Virus record (IMG/VR): IMGVR_UViG_3300028925_010214
Coordinates: 1-28,994 of that record
DNA length: 28,994 nucleotides
Reading direction: 5' to 3' (one strand)
Source of the DNA: a virus
A program made the translations under genes and the position numbers. Numbering within the stretch: the stretch's first letter is position 1; each line of letters opens with the position of its first letter. The notes under the pieces are model-generated. The model did no database searches and was not told where the DNA came from. It saw only the letters and a list, made by a program, of their open reading frames with translations. Shown here piece by piece: positions 12,694-21,162 of the stretch.

Positions 12694-13248
12694 TTATGTC
12701 AGATGGTAATGCCACCACCCAGTTGCTATGTACTTTGTACCAGCTAGTGGTGGGTTACCTCGGTGTTGCCAGGGAAACGCTGCAGGGAAAATTACAAGGC
12801 GTCCTGCTGCAGGTTCTATGCGCTGCTTCTGATTTAAGAATTCAGTTTCGCCGCCCTCCTCAATATCATTTAAATACAATACCCACACCAAAGCGCGGTT
12901 ACTAGTACCCACCTTTCCAGAATGCTCACAATGCCAAACGTGATAACCACCTGTAGGTTCAGTTTTTTGTACTTTAATGTTATATCCGATAACGTGAACA
13001 TTCTCACCGCCGGGAAACTCTGCTAAATAATCATTGAGGTATTGGTTTAAAGCTTTGTTTACTGCTCCTGCCAAGGCTGGGTTGTGGTCTTCTATGTTAA
13101 TCGACCTATCGTGTCTACCAGCCCGCCCCTTAAATTGAGTATCGCCATTGTACCCGGAGTTTTCTTGTATCTCCTCAAACGCTGCAATAACTCTGTCTAG
13201 TATATCTTTCTCTAATACGTTGTTGTATCCTCGTATAAATGAGTCCAT
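12694..13248 (-). CDS. Fe(II)/2-oxoglutarate-dependent dioxygenase (prolyl-4-hydroxylase type), 184 aa
   Basis: I chose the second in-frame ATG (13248), about 10 nt from AGAGG; the first (13257) is too close to that site. The double-stranded beta-helix motifs are present: GGYHVWHCEH at 100-109 with iron ligands H106 and E108, the EEGGETEF segment (130-137) typical of prolyl-4-hydroxylase-like enzymes, the distal His in PWQHRG (H162) and K172 for 2-oxoglutarate. It would hydroxylate a protein, nucleic acid base or small molecule using O2. It ends the late operon, so a virion or late host target is possible. Such genes are frequent in marine phages with unknown targets. Confidence 0.82.
   Translation of the reverse strand: MDSFIRGYNNVLEKDILDRVIAAFEEIQENSGYNGDTQFKGRAGRHDRSINIEDHNPALAGAVNKALNQYLNDYLAEFPGGENVHVIGYNIKVQKTEPTGGYHVWHCEHSGKVGTSNRALVWVLYLNDIEEGGETEFLNQKQRIEPAAGRLVIFPAAFPWQHRGNPPLAGTKYIATGWWHYHLT
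12705..12759. repeat. Compound inverted repeat at the convergence point
   Basis: GGTAA...CCACCAC (12705-12718) pairs with GTGGTGG...TTACC (12747-12759) as 5 bp plus 7 bp with a small internal loop. The enclosed loop holds a further GTAC-TTT-GTAC hairpin. It encodes the oxygenase C-terminus (WWHYH region). There is no T-run on either side, so it is not a standard terminator. Confidence 0.45.
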
Positions 13249-13257
13249 CGTAAACAT

Positions 13258-13312
13258 TCCTCTCTAGTGTGTAACATTTTATTATATTTATATAAATTAT
13301 TTTAGCAGTACT
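13258..13312 (-). promoter_or_regulatory. AT-rich gap with a 12-bp perfect palindrome
   Basis: The gap between the 57-aa gene and the oxygenase is mostly A/T and contains ATTTATATAAAT (13286-13297), a perfect palindrome. It could be a promoter or operator for the oxygenase. No recognisable -35 box was found. The end nearest the oxygenase holds its AGAGG ribosome binding site. Confidence 0.35.
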
Positions 13313-13486
13313 TCAATGCAACACTTCTTCGTATCTTTCTATTGCCTTTTCTATGGCGTCAGATAAAAACAGAAGCTCGTCTAACTCAAGTTTTTTCTGG
13401 CGTAGTTGCATAGCTGCTGCAAAAACAACAATAGTATGCTCTACACTAGTGTACTCAACCTCTGGTAAAAATATTTGTGAGTCCAT
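13313..13486 (-). CDS. Small helical protein, 57 aa
   Basis: ATG at 13486 (minus strand) follows AGAAGGA with good spacing and the frame runs to TGA 13313. The product begins MDSQIFLPEVEYTSVEH and continues as a charged helix (AAAMQLRQKKLELDELLFLSDAIEKAIERYEEVL), probably a coiled coil or helical hairpin. The gene starts 12 nt after the large ejection-type gene ends, so it belongs to the late transcript. Function unknown. Confidence 0.72.
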   Translation of the reverse strand: MDSQIFLPEVEYTSVEHTIVVFAAAMQLRQKKLELDELLFLSDAIEKAIERYEEVLH

Positions 13487-13498
13487 AGTAAGTCCTTC

Positions 13499-16400
13499 TT
13501 AGTTAAAGTCAGGCGTGTCTCGTAAGCTCTTACTCCTAAACACCCCCTCCAGCCGCTGTGTTTCCTTCATGAACGCGGCGAGTGCTTGCCTCTTTGACAC
13601 CGCTATCTCGGGAGGCAGTTTGCTAATTTCTATGTACAGCTTCTTTAGTTTAGGCACACTAAAAAATCTTCGCGGTAAAAATTTGGGGGTCTCGGACATG
13701 ATAGTACCCAATTTAGCGTTGCTCCCTAGAGCAGTTTTAATTGCTGGGTCCATGAATATTTTACGTGCGGCGAATTTACTACCGCTTAAGGTAGCCATAT
13801 CCTCGTATGCCTCCATTAGCTTCTGGTCCTTTACAAAATCTAATTCCAGTATATCTTCGTACTCTTCAAGCATCTGATTGGTTGCATCACTACCCGGAGA
13901 TAGGTTAAACTCTGGGTCGGTTAGCATAGTCCTTATTTTGCTAGCAGCAGAATTATAATGTTTGGTGTAGTTCTCAGATATTTTGAGCGCAGCAAACCCC
14001 ATTGAGGCGGTTAGGTCTACCTCCCGTTCGTTTAAACCAGCTAAGTTTTGACCTTGTCCTGCTATAATTTTATTAAGGTCTTCTATGCTTTCTGGAGCAG
14101 CCGAGTCAGAGCCGAAAGCTTTCGGATATAACGCACGCTCAATATCTTGAGGAGTCAAATTTAAACCCAGAATACTCTTTTCTGATTTTAATAGCCCCAA
14201 GTCTTTGATTGTATCAAGCCCCATCTTTACAAATCCTGGCTGCACTGTTTTATAAAACCTAGGCCAGTTTTCCTCTAGCAAAGCCTCCGCTGCAACAGAA
14301 GTTAGGGCAGGGTCGGTGTAAGGTGCTACAAAGGCTTTAGAAGATTCTAGCAACCCTTCGCTAAGAACTTTTTGAAGAGGCTCGCCATTGGCAAGTGCAG
14401 TTACCGTGGGCATGATCACATTTACAAAAGGGGAGTAAGGATTACTGTAACTTAAGTTTGTATATTTAAGAACATTACGCCCGTTTCTAACTTCGGTGCC
14501 AGTAATAACAAGCGCCCCGTATTTATCCCAAGGTGCCGCCAGATTTCGCAACGCCTCTATTACTTCCTTAGTCCCTTCTGATTCAGCAATCGACTCTGCT
14601 GCTACATAACCCGCACTAGCAACCGCAGGGAAAGCTGCCATACGCATAAGACCGTTGCTAACAAGTCTCATATTGCCATATGCAAAACCCTGCTCTAACT
14701 CTTCAGCACCAAGCTTGAATATATTAAAGGCGTTGCGGAACATCTCAGAGGGATAAGCCGAAAAATTTCCTATAAGGGGCATGCTCCGTACTAAAGCATG
14801 TTCTGTTATAGCAGGTACTCTGGAATAAACGGGCATAACATTCTTAGTGTTCCACGCTGCTCTTTGCGAAAAATAATTGTCGGGTGTAATGTCTGCGCCA
14901 GCTTCCGCTTTAAATATATCCATGCGGTTGGTACGTTGTGACTCAGTTAGGCTATCCCAAATAGATTTTTCTTTACCATACTCAGACATATAGGTTAGTG
15001 TTTTAAAAAAATCATCCGTACCACCATAGAAAGCTTGTGCCTTTTGGTAAGCTTTTGGGAAGGCTCCTGCTAAACCAAACGTACCTATTTTTTCGATTAT
15101 TCCGGGGTCTTCGTTTATATCTTTACCCATACGAGTCAGAATTTGCCCCATGTCTATAGACGACCCTGTCACCCCTAAGCCTCTAAGCGCTTTTTGGGAT
15201 TCTGAAATCTCAGAACTAGAAAAATCTTTAGCTACACCAACAAAATCCTTAACCCATCGTGCGGGGTTACCAGAACCTACCATCGCCAAGGCAGCACCAA
15301 CCCCGTTTCTTACCACAGTAACAGGACTTAGGATAGTTTTCCCGATTTTTAGAACGCCTTGAATCCGCCCAAGTTGCCGACCTGTTGTTTCAAGTGCTAT
15401 ATGCTTACCGTCAAACAGCGGTTTATAATTTGAAAGCTGGCTTAGTATGGGGCGTAGATTAGCTGCTGTTTCTGGTGCTACCCAAACCTGATTGTATTTT
15501 GCGTCAGCGTTTATGTCCCCCTTTGTCAACCTGATTAAGTCAGAATCTTTAGTCCCAAGTAAACGAACTAGTTCTGTTGGCTGTAGTAACCGTCCCCCTT
15601 GTGCTTCTCGGGTGGCATTTAGTTCCCTTGCTGCAGCTTGGCGTGATGTTTCTTGTAGTGGCGCGTCACTGTAGTCAAGGGCATCCTTAGCTACGTTTTG
15701 CCGCATAGGGTTTGCAACAGCTAGCCCGCGTCCTTCTAAACTATCCGCGAGGGTTATCCCAAGCTTAACTCCTTGAGCACGTTTTAATAACCCATCAACG
15801 GACTGCATTACTCGTGCGGCGGGACTGTAGTTTTTACCCCAAATTTTTTGCAAAACCTCAGGTATATTTTTTTTTCGTGCTTCAGTAGTATTTTTTATGC
15901 TGCTGTAGCGTCCCTTTTTAGGGTCGTATAATTGTTCTGCTAAATCCTTAGCAGCTTTATATGCTTCGTCTGTATTCTTTGCCGTGTAAGAAAATAGACC
16001 TGTTTCTGGATCTCTATAAGGGGTCGAGAAAGTTTCTTGTGTAGCGCCTTTAGCATATGCGGGGTTATCAGCCTTTATCCGGCCTAAAAACTCTGGGTCT
16101 CCCGCAATTGTATCTAGTAGTTCCTTAACTACCTGAGGATGTTTAGTAATAAACTTTTCAAACGGAACAGCACGCTTCTTAACCTGGAAAATTTCATAAA
16201 CATTTCTAGCATAGTCGTCGTGTTTGCTTAGTGTATTGAGTAATCCGCTACCAAGGCTTTCATCTGGTGATGCTTTGATGTACTCTTGCACCTCAGAGAT
16301 TAACTCTTTACTCTTCAAAACTGTTGCGCGTAAATCGGGGTTTAAATCTTCCAAAGGTCTTGGTGGTGGTTTCCCATCCAGTACCGCGTTTATAGTTTCA

Positions 16401-17308
16401 ATAGCGTCACTTTTATTGCTGGAGTGGTGTTTGTTAATTTGCCGCTCCATTAATTTTCCTAGGCCATTAATCTCTTTTGTATATCCCGCAGACCTACCAA
16501 CAAGTTCTTCAGCGTGTCTGTTAGAAATAGCGTCATGTGCAGATTTAGGGAGTAGATTGTTCTTCATCCACTCCAAACCAAAAGCTTTACCACCACTAGT
16601 TGATGCCACGCTTCCCATAGCTTTAGACGCTGCACCAAGCCCCGTAGCGACTACCCCACCGCCAAGAACGGAGACTGGGCCTTCGATTATACCCTGCATT
16701 AGCGCTTCAACAGGGTCAACCTGGGACTTAAGATTTAATTTAACCTTGGTCTCTTGGTCTACAACACTTCTATATGAACTACCCGCACCTGTTATAGCGC
16801 TTTCTACAGCCGCAGCTTTTAATACCGGAGCACTCACAGCAAGCTTTGCTTTGGTCTTTATGTAGTTTTTAACACCCGCCTTTGCAGATTGTTTTGCAGC
16901 GAGACTTGCACCACCCGCGAAGCCAAATGTACCTGCACCTAACACGATGCCAGCTATATTACTCGGGTCAGCTACACTTGCTAAAGCATAATCTTTTATT
17001 GTGTCGAACGCAGGAGCACCACCCTCCTGATACCAAGAAGGCATAGCATCAATTGTAGACATCACCCTACCCACAGACTCTAGTTCAGCCTGCTGTACAT
17101 CGTCACCGGCTACATTTTTCCCTAGCTCAAGGGTCTCCATTAAATTTGCGGAGTTCCAACGGTGCTCTGACAAGATGCTATCCCGTAAATTTTCTCTATT
17201 CTCTATAGTGTCCTTGACCTCAGGTACTTTTTCTCCGGATAGCCGTAAAAACTGTATACCATCAGCTAAAAACTGATTGTTAGTTGCCAAAGAATCGTAT
17301 GTTGCCAT
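13499..17308 (-). CDS. Very large internal virion (DNA-ejection) protein, 1269 aa
   Basis: ATG at 17308 with AGGAT upstream. This is the longest gene of the window and sits at the end of the structural block, like T7 gp15/gp16. Most of the protein is predicted helical with long charged stretches. Hydrophobic Gly/Ala-rich segments at about 117-138 and 209-235 could insert into membranes during ejection. I see no lysozyme or transglycosylase catalytic motif by eye, so the enzymatic function found in T7 gp16 is not supported. The role as an ejected channel or tunnel protein is inferred from size, position and the hydrophobic segments. Confidence 0.7.
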   Translation of the reverse strand: MATYDSLATNNQFLADGIQFLRLSGEKVPEVKDTIENRENLRDSILSEHRWNSANLMETLELGKNVAGDDVQQAELESVGRVMSTIDAMPSWYQEGGAPAFDTIKDYALASVADPSNIAGIVLGAGTFGFAGGASLAAKQSAKAGVKNYIKTKAKLAVSAPVLKAAAVESAITGAGSSYRSVVDQETKVKLNLKSQVDPVEALMQGIIEGPVSVLGGGVVATGLGAASKAMGSVASTSGGKAFGLEWMKNNLLPKSAHDAISNRHAEELVGRSAGYTKEINGLGKLMERQINKHHSSNKSDAIETINAVLDGKPPPRPLEDLNPDLRATVLKSKELISEVQEYIKASPDESLGSGLLNTLSKHDDYARNVYEIFQVKKRAVPFEKFITKHPQVVKELLDTIAGDPEFLGRIKADNPAYAKGATQETFSTPYRDPETGLFSYTAKNTDEAYKAAKDLAEQLYDPKKGRYSSIKNTTEARKKNIPEVLQKIWGKNYSPAARVMQSVDGLLKRAQGVKLGITLADSLEGRGLAVANPMRQNVAKDALDYSDAPLQETSRQAAARELNATREAQGGRLLQPTELVRLLGTKDSDLIRLTKGDINADAKYNQVWVAPETAANLRPILSQLSNYKPLFDGKHIALETTGRQLGRIQGVLKIGKTILSPVTVVRNGVGAALAMVGSGNPARWVKDFVGVAKDFSSSEISESQKALRGLGVTGSSIDMGQILTRMGKDINEDPGIIEKIGTFGLAGAFPKAYQKAQAFYGGTDDFFKTLTYMSEYGKEKSIWDSLTESQRTNRMDIFKAEAGADITPDNYFSQRAAWNTKNVMPVYSRVPAITEHALVRSMPLIGNFSAYPSEMFRNAFNIFKLGAEELEQGFAYGNMRLVSNGLMRMAAFPAVASAGYVAAESIAESEGTKEVIEALRNLAAPWDKYGALVITGTEVRNGRNVLKYTNLSYSNPYSPFVNVIMPTVTALANGEPLQKVLSEGLLESSKAFVAPYTDPALTSVAAEALLEENWPRFYKTVQPGFVKMGLDTIKDLGLLKSEKSILGLNLTPQDIERALYPKAFGSDSAAPESIEDLNKIIAGQGQNLAGLNEREVDLTASMGFAALKISENYTKHYNSAASKIRTMLTDPEFNLSPGSDATNQMLEEYEDILELDFVKDQKLMEAYEDMATLSGSKFAARKIFMDPAIKTALGSNAKLGTIMSETPKFLPRRFFSVPKLKKLYIEISKLPPEIAVSKRQALAAFMKETQRLEGVFRSKSLRDTPDFN

Positions 17309-17344
17309 TATTTATCCTAAAATTTGAGCAGAATTATACGGTTA

Positions 17345-18865
17345 TTAAGGTAAGGGATTGAACCTTCCTCTACCCGGATACCCTGAGAAAGTAGCTTGCG
17401 GACCTGGTTCAGCGGGTGGAGTTCGTGGAATTCTGGTAGCTTGTCCACCGCCCCTTCTTCGCGTTAGAGGTTTCCCTTCCCGTTTAGCGGCTCTAGCCAA
17501 GTCCCTCTTGGCAATCCTAGCCTGAGCAGCATCTAGTTTTCTTTGGGATGCCGCACGTTTAATTCGTTTTAACAGGGCTTTGTAGTCTATTCTTGCTTGT
17601 TTAACCACTTGCCGTTTACCGGGTATAATAGTACTTAAAAGCGCGCCGCTCGTAATCACTGCCATTGCCCCTGCAATACCTACTACAGCGCCCTCAGCAC
17701 TTTTTTTTGCCATCTCTTTGAGCGTAAATACTTCTTGACTACGTTCTCTACCTTCTAAATTAGACTCCCCAAAAGCTTTTAGGCGTTTAGCAAAACCCTC
17801 TGGCGCAACCTTGGTTATACCACTACTAACTGCATCAGATATAGAGGACCAAGCAGCAGGAAGATCGACATCAGGTATATTCTTTAAAGCATCAAATATT
17901 GTACTTTGAACTGCCTGCCTATTACTTTCTGGTGTATCTCCGCGTATGTCTGTTTGGTTCCCTCCAGATAAATCAGCGGGTCCCATACCAAAGATGCTGC
18001 CATTCTCAAATCCAGGTATAGTATTGTCAACACCACCTGCAGTATCACTTGTATTACCTTGGGTTCCCAAGCCCACTTCAGGCATATTAGCTTTGTTTTT
18101 TGTATACTCATTGTACAAGGATTTGGCATCCAGACCAAACTCAGCAGCCTTCTTAAAAAAGCCCTGTTCTTCTTCAGCACTGCTGTTAGGGTTGTAATTT
18201 TGTGTAAGGTCTGCTGCTACTCCACCTAGTCCACCTAGATATCTCCCGGCCCGGTCAAATAGGTTTCCATCAGACCCTGTAGAATCAGCATTATCACCAG
18301 AACGTCCTGTACTTTCGGCTAGATTCTCGTTAAGACTATTTGTATTAGGCGAAGTGCTTGGTGTTGCGTCGGGGGCCATCATATAAGTAGGAACAATAGG
18401 GTTTCCAGTAGTAGTAGTAGTAGTAGGAGGAGCGCCTTGTGCGCCTTGTGCGCCTAACATGTCTTTTAACGCGGGGTTATTTGCTACTATCTGGGACATC
18501 TGTGCTTGGTTTCTACTAACGGCTGCTTTCCAGTTACTAATTGCTGCTTCGTATCCACCCTCAGTTAATACATAATCATTTGGTGTAGGTTTCTGCCCCG
18601 CAAGCCTCGATGCGGTATTATTCAATGCGGTAAACACATTTACCGCTCTGTCGCTTACCTTATTTTTTTGCGCGGTTTCGGCAGTCGCTGCTGCTATTGC
18701 TTGGTCCTCTTTCCGTCTTCGGTTGTCACTTATACCTTTAAACACCTCTTGGAGTTGCTTTGACTGCCTAGCTTGTCTCTGTTCTTCTACCTGCACAGCC
18801 TGCGCCATGTTTTGCGCTGCTCCGCTAAAATTCGGGCCTGCTGCCCACCCTTGAAATGCTGCCAT
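17345..18865 (-). CDS. Putative internal virion protein, 506 aa
   Basis: ATG at 18865 with GGGAG upstream. The N-terminus (1-130) is a Gln/Ala/Lys-rich helical region. A low-complexity centre follows, with GAQGAQGAPP, six Thr in a row encoded by six ACT codons, and Asn/Ser/Gly-rich linker. Near residues 390-415 a hydrophobic stretch (VVGIAGAMAVITSGALLSTII) could span a membrane. The C-terminus is strongly basic (KALLKRIKRAASQRKLDAA, then Arg/Gly/Pro-rich), as in proteins that contact packaged DNA. Together with its two neighbours it probably makes the ejected core. No family motif was recognised. Confidence 0.62.
   Translation of the reverse strand: MAAFQGWAAGPNFSGAAQNMAQAVQVEEQRQARQSKQLQEVFKGISDNRRRKEDQAIAAATAETAQKNKVSDRAVNVFTALNNTASRLAGQKPTPNDYVLTEGGYEAAISNWKAAVSRNQAQMSQIVANNPALKDMLGAQGAQGAPPTTTTTTGNPIVPTYMMAPDATPSTSPNTNSLNENLAESTGRSGDNADSTGSDGNLFDRAGRYLGGLGGVAADLTQNYNPNSSAEEEQGFFKKAAEFGLDAKSLYNEYTKNKANMPEVGLGTQGNTSDTAGGVDNTIPGFENGSIFGMGPADLSGGNQTDIRGDTPESNRQAVQSTIFDALKNIPDVDLPAAWSSISDAVSSGITKVAPEGFAKRLKAFGESNLEGRERSQEVFTLKEMAKKSAEGAVVGIAGAMAVITSGALLSTIIPGKRQVVKQARIDYKALLKRIKRAASQRKLDAAQARIAKRDLARAAKREGKPLTRRRGGGQATRIPRTPPAEPGPQATFSGYPGRGRFNPLP
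18407..18424 (-). repeat. Trinucleotide repeat (ACT)6 coding six threonines
   Basis: Six perfect copies of AGT on the + strand (ACT on the coding strand), next to two AGG and to a 9-nt direct repeat coding GAQGAQ (about 18432-18455). It lies within the disordered linker of the 506-aa virion protein and could change length by slippage without breaking the frame. Confidence 0.7.
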
Positions 18866-18892
18866 TATCCTGTCTCCCTTCGAGATGCTTAA

Positions 18893-20068
18893 CTATTTAA
18901 ACATGCCCATAAAACCTTGCGCCGCACTTTCACCACCTGCACCGCCACCTGCGAATAAACTGCCGATACTAGCCGCACCGCTAGCCATGTCACCAAAACT
19001 CATGCCAGACCCAAGAAAACCGTTATCCTTCTTAGCCTGTCCTGCTTTCATTGCTGCAAACTCAAGCGCTGGATTGTATGTACCCATAACTCCTGCTAAA
19101 CGATTCATCTGGAAGTTAGTTGCATCCTCACCAAGCCCCCGGCCTAAGATCATTTGGTTTAGCTGCCTGTCTTGTATGTCACCCATATTACCAAGGTTAG
19201 CATTAAACGCCTCTTGTGATAGACCTGCCCGCTCTAACCCTGCTGTTTCTAGGCCAGAAGCACCAGTAAGCATTCGTTGTAAATTCTCTATCTCAGTGTT
19301 AAAAGCAGTTTGAGCACCTTGGTAAGCACCTATTTTCAGTTGTTGGTTTGCTAAATTATTAGCTCCCTGTAAAGCACCAGCACCTGCGTAAGTACTACTA
19401 CCACCACCTGACCCACCTATTAAGCTAGCTAGCGCCGAGTTATTGAACATGTTATTCTGGTTCGCTTGCATCCCTGCTTGGTCCATGAACAAGTTTTCTA
19501 AACCTTGCCGAGTGTTGTATTGGGAATCCCCGAAGCTACTGTACGCATCCTGCAATTGGTTAGAGCCTACTTGGGCCTGTCCTAGCTGCTGCCCTACCTG
19601 AGAGTTCCATAACCCAGCTTGCCCAACATTTTGGTCTACAAACTGCCGCATCTGTGGTGATAGTTCAGCGCTACCTTCCGTTGTAGTGCCCATAACAGTA
19701 TTTACTGGCACAATTTGTTGAGTAAGGTTCGCTATAGCATCCGCTTGGTTTTCGACGAAGGGCCTTAGTTCGTTTTGAAAACGTGTAGCTTTGCCCCGCT
19801 TACCCCGAGGAGTAGGCCCAAAATCGAAATTCAATGCCGTATTAATAGCAAATTCCGGTTGGCCCGTAGCAGGGTTGAACGAGTTGTTCTCATTCCCTAC
19901 CACATATTGCGAAGGGTCCAAACCAGATGCTTGCATCTCCCGTATAATTTTATTAGTGAGTTCTTGTCCTAAAACTCCATTAGGAATAATCCGTTCACCA
20001 GTGGTCAAATGACCTATAGTGTCGTCACCGTTCCTACCAAGTTCTGCGAATCTTCCTAAATCAAGCAT
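18893..20068 (-). CDS. Virion structural protein, Gln/Gly-rich, 391 aa
   Basis: ATG at 20068 overlaps the upstream gene by 8 nt and has GGGGAG upstream. The N-terminus contains GDDTIGHLTTGERIIPNGVL (14-33), a segment I associate with phage virion proteins that carry a conserved HLT-GE-IP element. The rest is rich in Gln, Asn, Gly and Ala with repeated helical units (QLGQAQVGSNQLQDAY, TGASGLETAGLERAGLSQEAF). The C-terminus is Gly/Ala/Phe/Met-rich and mildly hydrophobic. By position it is part of the ejection-protein group or tail interior. Exact role is unknown. Confidence 0.65.
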   Translation of the reverse strand: MLDLGRFAELGRNGDDTIGHLTTGERIIPNGVLGQELTNKIIREMQASGLDPSQYVVGNENNSFNPATGQPEFAINTALNFDFGPTPRGKRGKATRFQNELRPFVENQADAIANLTQQIVPVNTVMGTTTEGSAELSPQMRQFVDQNVGQAGLWNSQVGQQLGQAQVGSNQLQDAYSSFGDSQYNTRQGLENLFMDQAGMQANQNNMFNNSALASLIGGSGGGSSTYAGAGALQGANNLANQQLKIGAYQGAQTAFNTEIENLQRMLTGASGLETAGLERAGLSQEAFNANLGNMGDIQDRQLNQMILGRGLGEDATNFQMNRLAGVMGTYNPALEFAAMKAGQAKKDNGFLGSGMSFGDMASGAASIGSLFAGGGAGGESAAQGFMGMFK

Positions 20069-20450
20069 GGGTTAACTCCCCGTTCTCGTTCTCATTATCG
20101 TTCGTTTCTATTAGTACAATACCGCCTGCTTCGGAACTTCTTAATGCTTCTTCTTTAGCCTTGTGAAACGCTAATGTAGCGATGGTTGCTTTCTGTACAC
20201 TTTCAACTACTTCCTGGCGCATCTGTGATATTTCCGCAGGAGCGGTTGCTGCCTGTTTAACAACGTCTACAAGTAAATGCTGCATTAACGCAAAGCCGCA
20301 CCCTTTGTTAACTATCGAATCACCTGTTAGTTTATCTGTCCAAATCTGCTCTGCCCATACAGGACACCCATCTTCATCTAAAGATTGCGGGCAACGTTTA
20401 CAATTAAACGCGTTCTTATACTTCTTAGCTGTGAGATAATTTACTTTCAT
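20061..20450 (-). CDS. Cys-cluster protein, possible Zn or Fe-S site, 129 aa
   Basis: I chose ATG 20450, six bases after the collar gene's stop; the in-frame TTG at 20471 would overlap that gene. CKRC (17-20), C29 and CGF (C51) form a four-cysteine set in CxxC-x8-C-x21-C spacing, an arrangement suited to one zinc or an Fe-S cluster. After it comes a helical region (LVDVVKQAATAPAEISQMRQEVVESVQKATIATLAFHKAKEEAL). The C-terminus is Asn/Glu-rich. It sits between collar and ejection genes, so a structural or assembly role is likely. Similar Cys patterns occur in conserved phage proteins whose role is unknown to me. Confidence 0.65.
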   Translation of the reverse strand: MKVNYLTAKKYKNAFNCKRCPQSLDEDGCPVWAEQIWTDKLTGDSIVNKGCGFALMQHLLVDVVKQAATAPAEISQMRQEVVESVQKATIATLAFHKAKEEALRSSEAGGIVLIETNDNENENGELTHA

Positions 20451-20455
20451 GCCTA

Positions 20456-21160
20456 TTAATTCTTCGAGCAAATAAAAGAATTAACATACGAGGGACGATA
20501 GTTACCAGTAACCATAGCGCCAGACAGTGCTGTAGCCATAGTTATTGCTACGGTAGCGTTAGGATTTCCTGTACCTGTAGCGCTTGGGTTGCCAGTAGTA
20601 AGCGTACTAGAGGTGGATACATTACCCGTGAGGTTAAAACTAAGCGGAACATTACCATTTACTTGAGAAGCATTTCCCGTTGCAAAAAAGGTAGAAGCAG
20701 CATTACTATTAGTCATTGCTATACCGCTTCCATCGCCGCCATCAAACGTAGACCCTGTCATATTACCCGCTGCGATAGTATCATTATGAGTGTGTCCTGC
20801 AATATTGTGTGTATGGTTACCTGTGCTGTGCGAATGGTTGGGTACGTTTCCTGTAGTAGCTGCTGCTAACTCTGTGCCACTAACACTCCAATTTCCTGCC
20901 GTGGATTCACCTGTCGCATTTTGTATAATGAGCACTTTGTCGTCGTAGGTTGTAACCAAGGACCACCCATTCGGAGCGGAGGCCCCAACAAAAACCATTT
21001 TAACTCCCGACTCAAATGCTGTTTCAGCTTTGCTAGCAATGGCTGTAGCAATAGCGTTTAATTCTCCATCAACATCAGTGCCGGAAATAATTTTTTCGGC
21101 GTCACCACTATCTAAACTATCTTTAACCGTAAAATTTTGTGTTCTTGTATAATTTGCCAT
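20456..21160 (-). CDS. Tail collar / short tail fibre protein with HxH metal-binding repeats, 234 aa
   Basis: ATG at 21160 has GAAGG upstream. After an N-terminal trimerisation-like region there is a tail-collar segment (GASAPNGWSLVTTYDDKVLII, 59-79). Three HxH pairs follow in a GxHxH-like repeat (H109/H111, H116/H118, H123/H125), as in phage short tail fibres and spikes where trimers bind metal ions along the axis. The remainder is Thr/Gly/Asn-rich with repeated TGN and ends with MVTGNYRPSYVNSFICSKN, typical of collar-domain tips. It probably makes the receptor-contacting fibre or collar. Confidence 0.8.
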   Translation of the reverse strand: MANYTRTQNFTVKDSLDSGDAEKIISGTDVDGELNAIATAIASKAETAFESGVKMVFVGASAPNGWSLVTTYDDKVLIIQNATGESTAGNWSVSGTELAAATTGNVPNHSHSTGNHTHNIAGHTHNDTIAAGNMTGSTFDGGDGSGIAMTNSNAASTFFATGNASQVNGNVPLSFNLTGNVSTSSTLTTGNPSATGTGNPNATVAITMATALSGAMVTGNYRPSYVNSFICSKN

Positions 21161-21162
21161 TA

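Noticed and set aside
12681-12905. A 74-aa + strand ORF after the zinc-ribbon gene
   Set aside because: Although GAGAGG precedes an internal ATG at 12696, it is wholly antisense to the oxygenase, whose iron ligands and motifs are clear, and its translation has no plausible fold.
16224-16865. 213-aa + strand ORF inside the 1269-aa gene
   Set aside because: Antisense shadow; no ribosome binding site and Ser/Leu/Pro-rich reverse-translation composition.
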